DNA of 30,658 bases from a virus: the IMG/VR virus record IMGVR_UViG_3300036799_000056, positions 1-30,658 of that record, one strand, 5' to 3'. This document shows positions 22,701 to 28,424 of the stretch, one piece after another. Both the position numbers and the translations under genes were made by a program. Positions within the stretch are counted from its first letter, which is position 1, and each line of letters begins with the position of its first letter. Below the pieces are notes generated by a model. That model had not been told where the DNA came from. It did not search any database and saw nothing but the letters and a program-made list of their open reading frames with translations.

Positions 22701-23213
22701 TCAAAACGGGATGTCGTCGTCGGTCGGCTTGGCGCTGTTGCCGCTCGGAGCGGCGGCGGCGCCCGTTTTCATTCGATGCGCGATCACGGCTCCGCGCATG
22801 CGTTCGGCAAACGCGGCTTTGTCCCCGGGCGACATCGGGTTGCGAACGCGCAACGCGTCTGCGGCGTTGACCCAACGAACGCGCGCAAACACCTTGCCCA
22901 CGCTCTCGCCTTGCTGCGACACCTCGTGCTCGACGACTAGACGCACTTCGTTTTTCGTGACGCTGGCGAGCTCGGAAAGGTTGTCACTATCCCAGCCGCA
23001 GTGGCGTAGTGACTCGAGTGATCTCTCAAGCGCCTTGTCAGACAGATATCCGTTCCACTGGATTGTCTGACCTTCATCTGGACCTTCGACCAACCGAAAC
23101 AGGATCGAGACGTGCGGCGTGCCCGTGTCCGCGTTCGCAAGGTTTGCTTCGATTGCGCGTGCCTTCCAGTTGCCGGCTTCAATGATCGCCCTACCGTCAT
23201 CTGTCGTTTTCAT
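22701..23213 (-). CDS. SSB-like / DUF669-like single-strand DNA-binding protein
   Basis: A 170-residue protein starting with MKTTDDGRAIIEAGNWKARA and containing VSILFRLVEGPDEGQTIQWN, a beta-rich pattern of phage DUF669-type recombination-associated proteins. It ends DDDIPF, the exact acidic tip used by bacterial SSB proteins to recruit partners. A strong AAGGGAG ribosome-binding site precedes the ATG, which overlaps the stop of the Sak4-like gene (ATGA). It probably coats ssDNA and loads or assists the Sak4-like ATPase. The assignment rests on the tip and gene order. Confidence 0.6.
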   Translation of the reverse strand: MKTTDDGRAIIEAGNWKARAIEANLANADTGTPHVSILFRLVEGPDEGQTIQWNGYLSDKALERSLESLRHCGWDSDNLSELASVTKNEVRLVVEHEVSQQGESVGKVFARVRWVNAADALRVRNPMSPGDKAAFAERMRGAVIAHRMKTGAAAAPSGNSAKPTDDDIPF

Positions 23214-24199
23214 GTCGTCGTCTCCCTTTGTTTGTTGAGTAGCGAAACCTTGGCGGCGAGCCGATCCTCGATGCGCGCGAGCTGCGCGGCATCGGTCGGC
23301 GCGACCTTCGCGAGCGTGTCGCGCACTTGAGCGCGGAGCTCGTCGGTTGCCTCGGGCAACAGTTGATCGATGCGCGCTCGAATCAGCTCGGGCGGATCGG
23401 GATTGGCGAGTCTGACCGCGCGCTCGAATGCCTCCCATTCGAGCGGCAGCGCTGGCGGCAAGTCGTATCGGTTTTTCGCATCGGCTGCCGCCTTGCGTTG
23501 CGTGTAGAGGAATCGCGCGCCCGTGCTGATCCCCTTGGCCCGTCCGTTCACTTCGTGCGTGAGCGTCTCGTAACTCGCGAACAGCACAGCCTTGCACCAT
23601 CCACGGAGGAAGCCCGCCGCCCCTTGCTGCAGCGCCATTTCATAGCGATCGTAATCTTCGCCGTCTGGATTCTTGAACTTGCGGATCTGCGAGTGCGCCA
23701 GCAGCACCACGTTCATACCGCGCGTTTCTTCGAGCAACTCGAGTTCCTTGGCGAACGGGATCCACTTGGTTTCGACGGCCATCGGGAAGCCGCGCCCGTA
23801 TGGCACGTCTTCGATGGAGGTGAGCGGTCGACCCTTTTTGTCGATCATCGTCGAGTAGACCGCGCGCCAAAGCAGCGGCTCGATTGCGTCGACCGTGTCG
23901 ATTACAAGTGTCTTATAATCGTGTTCGCTGGCGGTCAGGTCTTGAACCGCCTCGCGCACTTCGGCAAACGTGTCGGGCCTTGGATAACGCGCGACGTCTA
24001 GTTCACTCGTGCCATCTTCGCCGCAGATGAACACGGGGTTAGGCGCGCCCGCTGCAAACGTGCTCTTACCGATGCCCTCTTGCCCGTAGATGAGCACGCG
24101 GATTGGCGTGCGTTGCTTGCCCCTGATGACATTGGCGATGCTCATTTTGCGCGCAGCTGACTGCAGCGCCGTGGCTGGCGCCCTCGGTGACGGATCCAT
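23210..24199 (-). CDS. Sak4-like RecA-fold ATPase (phage recombinase)
   Basis: A 329-residue RecA-fold protein: Walker A GQEGIGKST at 39-47, Walker B KTLVIDTVD at 96-104, and a sensor-like VVLLAHSQIRKF around 165-176. Length and motif layout match the Sak4 group of phage single-strand annealing ATPases (AAA_24-type). The C-terminal 60 residues are a helical tail. AAAGGG gives a good ribosome-binding site. It sits between exonuclease and SSB-like genes, which is the arrangement expected for homologous recombination or annealing during phage replication. Confidence 0.7.
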   Translation of the reverse strand: MDPSPRAPATALQSAARKMSIANVIRGKQRTPIRVLIYGQEGIGKSTFAAGAPNPVFICGEDGTSELDVARYPRPDTFAEVREAVQDLTASEHDYKTLVIDTVDAIEPLLWRAVYSTMIDKKGRPLTSIEDVPYGRGFPMAVETKWIPFAKELELLEETRGMNVVLLAHSQIRKFKNPDGEDYDRYEMALQQGAAGFLRGWCKAVLFASYETLTHEVNGRAKGISTGARFLYTQRKAAADAKNRYDLPPALPLEWEAFERAVRLANPDPPELIRARIDQLLPEATDELRAQVRDTLAKVAPTDAAQLARIEDRLAAKVSLLNKQRETTT

Positions 24200-24219
24200 G
24201 TGTTGCCCTTTCCGCGTCC

Positions 24220-25266
24220 CTAGATGGTCGCGATCAGTTCTTCGTGAACGTGTTCAAGGCGACGAAAGCGGGTTGTGTCGTCGAGTGACGCAACGCCTGT
24301 GCAGACGTCGAAAAAGTCGCAGGGTCGACCCCACCGAAAACACGCCTCGGGATTGCGTGGGTGGCGTCCAGCGAGTTCGGCCTCTCGGCGTAATCGCGCC
24401 AGCTGCCAAACGTCATACGCTGACTCCAGCTCCTGCGATTTGAGTCGCACGATTTCCTGACGCGCAAAATACTTGTCCGGACCGCCGCGCACGAGCTCAT
24501 CGCCCTCGTAGATGCCCGCAACTTCCTCGGTCAGGCGATCATAGAACGCCTCGGGTGTCTCATCCGCGTCGCGCTGACCTGAGTACAATTTGCCGGACTT
24601 GGTAACCTTCCGCGATTCGATCGGCGTGGCCATCAACGGTGAATGACGCGGCTTGCCGATCACGTCGTAGATACAGCCCGCGAGCTCGTATCCAAGTGCA
24701 CGCGCGCCGACGTGGTACATGCTGACTTGCGCGTCGATGAGCAGTCGACGCCAGTAGACTCCGCCCGGTTCGATCGATTCGCTCGTCGTCTTGTGTTCGA
24801 TCATCCAATAGAGACCCGTGCCCCGATCGCACACGAGCACGTCGAGTTTTCCGCCGAGCAGATACGTGTTGCTCGGATGTCCCGTCTCGGGATTGATCAG
24901 CTGCGCGACAAACTCCAGCTCTACGCCGATGACCTCGTAGCTCGCATGATCAGCGGACCAACGATGGTGGTAGCCGTAGAGAAGTACGTGCGCGCGAGCG
25001 AGCTCGTAGTCATCGATCGCGCGATCGCGGATCGCTTCAAATGCAGCTGGGAGCGGCGGGCGAGAATCGCGCAGCGCAGTCCAATAGGCTTCGAGCCCGA
25101 GATGTAGCAGCGTGCCGAAACGGAGCGCCGCCGCCTCAGTTCCCTCAAGCGGTCGATAGCCAAGCACGTACGCAAGTCGATGCTCCCGCATGCAGCGGCG
25201 AAGCGTTTTGAGCTCGCTGTTCGTGACCAGCTGCAGATGACGACGACGAGTGGCAGGCTGCGACAT
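24220..25266 (-). CDS. PD-(D/E)XK exonuclease, Cas4/RecB-like, with probable Fe-S cluster
   Basis: A 348-residue nuclease. Active-site residues are visible: GGKLDVLV (Asp142), MIEHKTT (Glu157, Lys159) and DAQVSMYHVG (Gln180-x3-Tyr184, the RecB QxxxY motif). The N-terminal RRCMREHRLAYVLGYRP holds Cys25; the C-terminal end has Cys309, Cys316 and Cys322 (EACFRWGRPCDFFDVC). One N-terminal plus three C-terminal Cys is the iron-staple layout of Cas4/AddB-type nucleases. It should trim DNA ends for the Sak4-like protein. The start ATG lies 6 nt downstream of a -10 box with no ribosome-binding site, suggesting a leaderless mRNA. Confidence 0.75.
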   Translation of the reverse strand: MSQPATRRRHLQLVTNSELKTLRRCMREHRLAYVLGYRPLEGTEAAALRFGTLLHLGLEAYWTALRDSRPPLPAAFEAIRDRAIDDYELARAHVLLYGYHHRWSADHASYEVIGVELEFVAQLINPETGHPSNTYLLGGKLDVLVCDRGTGLYWMIEHKTTSESIEPGGVYWRRLLIDAQVSMYHVGARALGYELAGCIYDVIGKPRHSPLMATPIESRKVTKSGKLYSGQRDADETPEAFYDRLTEEVAGIYEGDELVRGGPDKYFARQEIVRLKSQELESAYDVWQLARLRREAELAGRHPRNPEACFRWGRPCDFFDVCTGVASLDDTTRFRRLEHVHEELIATI

Positions 25267-25272
25267 GCAAGC

Positions 25273-25311
25273 GATATACTGTTGACCGCATTATGCTGTC
25301 AACAGTACATA
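25273..25311. promoter_or_regulatory. Divergent promoters with two overlapping operators, B1 and B2
   Basis: B1 TATACTGTTGACCGCATT (25275-25292) and B2 TATGCTGTCAACAGTACA (25292-25309) share one base; their centres are 17 bp apart. On the minus strand, TTGACA (25297-25302) and TATATC (25273-25278) are separated by 18 nt and point at the exonuclease, with only 6 nt to its ATG. On the plus strand, TTGACC (25282-25287) and TACATA (25306-25311) are also 18 nt apart and point at the ImmA/IrrE-like gene, with a leader of about 80 nt. A repressor bound here would cover both promoters. Binding is inferred, the sequence pattern is direct. Confidence 0.75.
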
Positions 25312-25397
25312 TGCGAAATCGAGCGTCGGCGCTCCATTTGATTCTGCTCCCACGATCGTCGCTAGCCGCGCACACGTCGCCAGCTCGGATCACTGAA

Positions 25398-25820
25398 ATG
25401 GATCGACAAAGCAAAAAACACGTGACCATTCGCGCCGTTTCACCGATCGATTCGGTCATGCAATCGCAACGAAACCGATCGATCGCAGTCGACACGTTGC
25501 AAACGCTTGTCAGCATGATCGAGACCGACGCCAATATCACTACGCCTTGCGATCCCTTTGAGCTCGCATGCGCGCTCGGGCTGTTCGTGTGGGCCGAGTC
25601 CGGTCGCGATCACGAGCTGCGCAAGGTGCAAACGGCGTTCTACGACCAACTCGCTGGCGGTCAGTGTTGGTCGATCTACATCGACGCGAACGCGTCCGAC
25701 GACGAGCAAGCCCGCTTCATCGCGCTTGCATGCGCGACCTACTACTTGCGCGAGAGTGGACTCGAGTTGCGAACGGACGTGACAGCAACGGATCTCGCTG
25801 CGGCGCTGTGCGGTCAGTGA
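25398..25820 (+). CDS. Degenerate ImmA/IrrE-like protein lacking the metal-binding motif
   Basis: I start it at ATG 25398 (140 residues), because upstream ATGs at 25293 and 25311 lie inside the predicted promoter. The layout follows the ImmA/IrrE family: CDPFELACALGLFVWAESG, then WSIYIDANASDDEQARFIAL. At the place of the family's RFTLAHELGH (HEXXH) the sequence reads ARFIALACATYYL, so both His and the Glu are absent. ImmA-type metalloproteases inactivate phage repressors; this one cannot do so by the same chemistry. It may act as an inactive competitor or binding partner. The gene is convergent with, and overlaps by 7 bases, the membrane protein gene at 25814. Confidence 0.5.
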   Translation: MDRQSKKHVTIRAVSPIDSVMQSQRNRSIAVDTLQTLVSMIETDANITTPCDPFELACALGLFVWAESGRDHELRKVQTAFYDQLAGGQCWSIYIDANASDDEQARFIALACATYYLRESGLELRTDVTATDLAAALCGQ

Positions 25821-26179
25821 GCTGAGTCGTCGTCGCTCGTGACTTCGAGCCCGATCACTTCCGCTGTCTCGCCGCACTTAGGGCAACGCACCTGCAGCGG
25901 CGGTAGCGTCCACTCGCGCTCATCTTGCCGCCGACGCCGTCGTTCCATCGCACGGACCATGCGTTGCTCGTGACGTCGCTGCGCGTTCACTGCCGCAGCG
26001 GAGCCAACCAAAAGTCCAATCACCACGCAAGCGTATGAGGCGGCGGCGTGGACTAGACCGACAAACATCCATCCGATCAGCGCTCCGAACATGAGCGGCT
26101 GCGCGAGCTCGAACGCGCGGGTCAGGTCGTCGCGCCACGTCTCACGGCCCGGGTCATGCGTGGGCGGCTTCACGATCAC
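25814..26179 (-). CDS. Membrane protein with C-terminal zinc-knuckle
   Basis: GTG start; 121 residues. Two adjacent hydrophobic segments at about 29-46 and 47-65 (PLMFGALIGWMFVGLVHAAA; SYACVVIGLLVGSAAAV) form a membrane hairpin, followed by a strongly basic helix (RRHEQRMVRAMERRRRRQDE) and a CPKCG knuckle (Cys99, Cys102) near the C-terminus. Only one CxxC pair is present, so metal binding would need a partner. The gene follows the repressor in the same direction, so it may be expressed in lysogens, a common site for superinfection-exclusion proteins. That role is inference. Confidence 0.5.
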   Translation of the reverse strand: MIVKPPTHDPGRETWRDDLTRAFELAQPLMFGALIGWMFVGLVHAAASYACVVIGLLVGSAAAVNAQRRHEQRMVRAMERRRRRQDEREWTLPPLQVRCPKCGETAEVIGLEVTSDDDSAH

Positions 26180-26192
26180 GGTACATCCAGGG

Positions 26193-26288
26193 TCAGCACT
26201 TCGCCGCCTGGGTTGCAGCCGAGCGCGTGAGCAAGCGGAGCTGTACCGAGCACGCTTGCCGCATTCGCTCGTCGCGTGTCGTCGTCAT
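26193..26288 (-). CDS. Very small ORF coupled to the repressor gene, uncertain frame
   Basis: ATG 26288 overlaps the repressor stop (ATGA) and gives MTTTRDERMRQACSVQLRLL plus 11 residues. A competing frame, GTG 26253 to TGA 26176, reads LGTAPLAHALGCNPGGEVLT and runs exactly into the next GTG start (GTGA overlap). Both are short; coupling at the two ends favours different frames. At least one is probably translated between the repressor and the membrane protein gene. Confidence 0.25.
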   Translation of the reverse strand: MTTTRDERMRQACSVQLRLLTRSAATQAAKC

Positions 26289-26905
26289 CGTTTTCGCCTG
26301 ACCTTTTCTCGACGTGTGCTTGCGAGGATTTCCTCGCCTCGCGCACGCACTCGGGCCGGAGTGATGGGCCGCACCCCCTTCGACAGCGCGGCGTGCAGCG
26401 TGCGTTGATCGCGTGCGTGGTTAGCCGCAGCCGTGATCGCCTCAACGTGTGGTTGCCCCGCTTCGCGCGCGGTCGCGTATGCGGCCAGCCAGCCAGCCAC
26501 GAATGAGCGTGTGCAGCGTGCATAGCGCCCCGCTGGCGTTGCGCGCCATTCACCGAGCGCGCGCGCTTGCTCGTCTGTTGCGCGCAGCTGATCGAGTAGC
26601 GCGATGATCTCGCCATCGGACATCGAGTGCTCGATCGTGGGGACCTTCCGCTCGTCGAGCCCGTACCACAAATCTTCGACCGTGTAACCGACGAGATCGC
26701 ACGCACGCATGATCGTCGCGATATCGGGTAGCGCGCCACGGTCCCACGCTAAGACCGTTGCGTAGCGCCGGATCCCGAGCGCCGCGGCGAAACTCGCCCG
26801 GGTGTATCCCGCGCGGCGGTACGCCGCCCATAGCCGGCGGCTGAATGTGCTTTCTGCAAGCGGGTTTGTCGCGTCGGGTTCCGAAAGCGTTTTGAGTCCT
26901 GCCAT
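26285..26905 (-). CDS. XRE-type helix-turn-helix protein, probable phage repressor
   Basis: From ATG 26905 with GGAG 6 nt upstream; 206 residues. Residues 22-84 form an XRE/HTH_3 domain: SRRLWAAYRRAGYTRASFAA, then ALGIRRYATVLAWDRG and LPDIATIMRACDLVGYTVED. The remaining 120 residues are mostly helical and basic (for example RSFVAGWLAAYATAREAG), without the Ser-Lys dyad of LexA/CI peptidase domains that I could recognise. It is divergent from a Cro-like gene with two operators between them, the normal immunity-region layout. It is the best candidate for the protein that binds the five operator sites, but specificity is not proven. Confidence 0.65.
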   Translation of the reverse strand: MAGLKTLSEPDATNPLAESTFSRRLWAAYRRAGYTRASFAAALGIRRYATVLAWDRGALPDIATIMRACDLVGYTVEDLWYGLDERKVPTIEHSMSDGEIIALLDQLRATDEQARALGEWRATPAGRYARCTRSFVAGWLAAYATAREAGQPHVEAITAAANHARDQRTLHAALSKGVRPITPARVRARGEEILASTRREKVRRKR

Positions 26906-26949
26906 ACATCTCCGCACTGCTGACCTGGGGGCTCTCCTAACTTCGCTCA

Positions 26950-26958
26950 AATATACCA
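26950..26958 (-). promoter_or_regulatory. Possible extended -10 promoter for the repressor gene
   Basis: On the minus strand TGGTATATT (26950-26958) fits an extended -10 (TGnTATAAT). It would start RNA near 26943, giving a leader of about 38 nt with a good ribosome-binding site. No -35 box is clear. It lies about 43 bases from operator C1, so the repressor gene could stay on while the early promoter is shut. Confidence 0.35.
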
Positions 26959-27000
26959 TCGGCGCAATGCTTGGGCGCTCGACCGATGACGCCACGGGGC

Positions 27001-27037
27001 TAGACTGTTGACAGTATTATGCTGTCGACGGTATATA
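27001..27037 (+). promoter_or_regulatory. Early promoter with two overlapping operators, C1 and C2
   Basis: C1 TAGACTGTTGACAGTATT (27001-27018) and C2 TATGCTGTCGACGGTATA (27018-27035) have the same one-base overlap and 17-bp centre spacing as B1/B2. The plus-strand promoter has a consensus -35 TTGACA (27008-27013), 18 nt, then TATATA (27032-27037). Only 8 nt separate the -10 from ATG 27046, so the message is probably leaderless or has a leader of 1-2 nt. It drives the Cro-like gene and the replication operon. The opposite-direction boxes (TCGACA and TCTAGC, N18) are weak. Confidence 0.75.
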
Positions 27038-27045
27038 CGGGCGCC

Positions 27046-27345
27046 ATGACTCTCGACGAATGGTGCACGCTGCATGGACATGGATCGGTTGCGCAGCTCG
27101 CTCGCGAAACCGGCATCGGCGAGCCGACGATGTACCGCTACCGAAACGGTAGACAGGCGGCGCGCGCGAGCAACAACGCCGAGCTGATCGCCGCGGAGAC
27201 GTACGCTTGCCGGTGCAAGATTTGCCGACGCTATCGCTCGCACAAGGCGCGTTTGACCGGCGCTGTCAGCGTCGAATCGCTCCGTAACCCGACGCCCGTC
27301 GAGCGCTCAAAAAAGCGCAGTCGGCGCGATCGGGTGGCGGCATGA
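27046..27345 (+). CDS. Cro-like small HTH protein with CxCxxC cluster
   Basis: From ATG 27046, 99 residues. An HTH (residues 13-52) reads GSVAQLARETGIGEPTMYRY followed by RNGRQAARASNNAEL, close to YdaS/Cro-type proteins. It continues with YACRCKICRRY (Cys55, Cys57, Cys60), which may bind metal, and a basic tail (KKRSRRDR). It is the first gene of the rightward early operon and is opposed to the repressor. I did not use ATG 27019 because it lies inside operator C2 and upstream of the predicted transcription start. There is no ribosome-binding site, consistent with a leaderless message. Confidence 0.6.
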   Translation: MTLDEWCTLHGHGSVAQLARETGIGEPTMYRYRNGRQAARASNNAELIAAETYACRCKICRRYRSHKARLTGAVSVESLRNPTPVERSKKRSRRDRVAA

Positions 27346-27749
27346 GTCCCGCGCGCCTCGTAGTGATCGAGTCGCCCTTTGCCGGGCTCATCGAGCGCAA
27401 TCTCGTTTACGCGGACATGTGCCTGTTCGATTCGCTGTCGCGCGGCGAAGCGCCGATGATGGGGCACTTGCTTTATCCGCGCGTGCTCGACGACCTGAAC
27501 GCCGACCATCGCGAGCGCGGCATCGCAGCTCATTGCGCTTGGATTGGCGCCGCTTCGCTCGTCGCTGTGTACGCTGACAACGGTGAGAGCGTCGGCATGG
27601 TGCACGCGGTGCAGTACGCGCGCGATCGCGGCATCCCGGTCGAGCGGCGCGAGCTCGGTCCGGATTGGATGGAGCGATCGACGCGCTTGCGTAGCACGCC
27701 CGGCTTTCCCGTCGTTCGACTTCACAACTTGAAAGGCACCACCCCATGA
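27342..27749 (+). CDS. DUF7768-like (nucleoside 2-deoxyribosyltransferase fold) protein
   Basis: A 135-residue protein with VVIESPFAGLIERNLVYADM at the start, DSLSRGEAPMMGHLLYPRVL, and a Rossmann-like end VAVYADNGESVGMVHAVQYA followed by RDRGIPVERREL. This is the pattern of the small DUF4406/DUF7768 group related to nucleoside 2-deoxyribosyltransferases. Such proteins are common in phages and are suspected to act on nucleotides, but no activity is established for this type as far as I know. It is ATGA-coupled to both neighbours. Confidence 0.6.
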   Translation: MSPARLVVIESPFAGLIERNLVYADMCLFDSLSRGEAPMMGHLLYPRVLDDLNADHRERGIAAHCAWIGAASLVAVYADNGESVGMVHAVQYARDRGIPVERRELGPDWMERSTRLRSTPGFPVVRLHNLKGTTP

Positions 27750-28156
27750 CCGCGCCGAATGCTGCGACCACTGTTGATCGCCGTCTCATGTGCAGGCTGA
27801 CCGATGACGAGATTCGCGAACGTGGCGTCGAGATGTCCCGAGAGGAGCTGCGGATCGAAGTGTTGAAAGGGGAGCGCAAGGCCCTGAACAGTCGAATCGC
27901 CGACCACATCAAGCAACGCAACATGCTCGCGCACACGATCGACATCAAGGTCGAGCTTCGCGAAGTCCCGTGCAAGTGGAGCAAGGACGTCCAGGAAAAG
28001 CGCTGGCTGCTGCGCCGCTTCGACACGAACGAGGTCGTCGAGACGCAGCCGCTCTCAGCTGCGGACCGTCAACTCGATGTCGAGCATGATCTTGGCGTCG
28101 AGCCCGAGCCGATCGGCAAGCGTCCCAAGCGCAAGCACCTGCACCCCGTCGCTTGA
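27746..28156 (+). CDS. Small charged coiled-coil phage protein
   Basis: A 136-residue protein: MCRLTDDEIRERGVEMSREE and a long charged helix (VLKGERKALNSRIADHIKQR), then REVPCKWSKDVQEKRWLLRR and a segment FDTNEVVETQPLSAADRQ. I know this outline (a coiled coil plus a short beta C-terminal part with VRLDTGEVVE-like end) from early regions of many phages, where it has no assigned function. ATGA coupling links it to the preceding gene. Confidence 0.5.
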   Translation: MTAPNAATTVDRRLMCRLTDDEIRERGVEMSREELRIEVLKGERKALNSRIADHIKQRNMLAHTIDIKVELREVPCKWSKDVQEKRWLLRRFDTNEVVETQPLSAADRQLDVEHDLGVEPEPIGKRPKRKHLHPVA

Positions 28157-28190
28157 TCGCGTGTGTTTTCTTTCACTGATGGAGGCCCGC

Positions 28191-28424
28191 ATGTCGGAGC
28201 CCGATAGGTCACGTGCGCCCGCATTGGTAGAGTTAGAGGCTCGCCTCACCGAGGCGACTCGGTCGTTCGTCGGCGAGCGCAACACCGAGCGCAATCGCCT
28301 CCGCGCTGAGACGCTGCTCAACACGATGCTGCTCGCGATGGGCGATGTCATCCCACTACGAGCTCGCGTGACCTACGAGGGCACCGTGCTCGTAGTGACG
28401 CTCGAAAAGATCGAGCGTTCATGA
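28191..28424 (+). CDS. Small hypothetical protein, 77 aa
   Basis: ATG 28191 with GGAGG at ideal spacing; an ATG at 28179 in the same frame is a less likely start. Residues 10-45 form a charged helix (ALVELEARLTEATRSFVGER), then TLLNTMLLAMGDVIPLRARV and a short beta end (VTYEGTVLVVTLEKIERS). No family is recognised. It lies between the coiled-coil protein and the primase-helicase and is ATGA-coupled to the latter, so a replication-associated role is possible. Confidence 0.45.
   Translation: MSEPDRSRAPALVELEARLTEATRSFVGERNTERNRLRAETLLNTMLLAMGDVIPLRARVTYEGTVLVVTLEKIERS

Noticed and set aside
26952-26969. Additional operator-like site TATACC near the repressor promoter
   Set aside because: Only one half-site matches; the GTYRAC centre and second half are missing.
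27019-27045. Upstream ATG starts (27019 and, at the other locus, 25293) for the Cro-like and ImmA-like genes
   Set aside because: Both lie within operator DNA upstream of the predicted transcription start; the shared first codons (MLSTV) arise simply because the operator sequence is shared.
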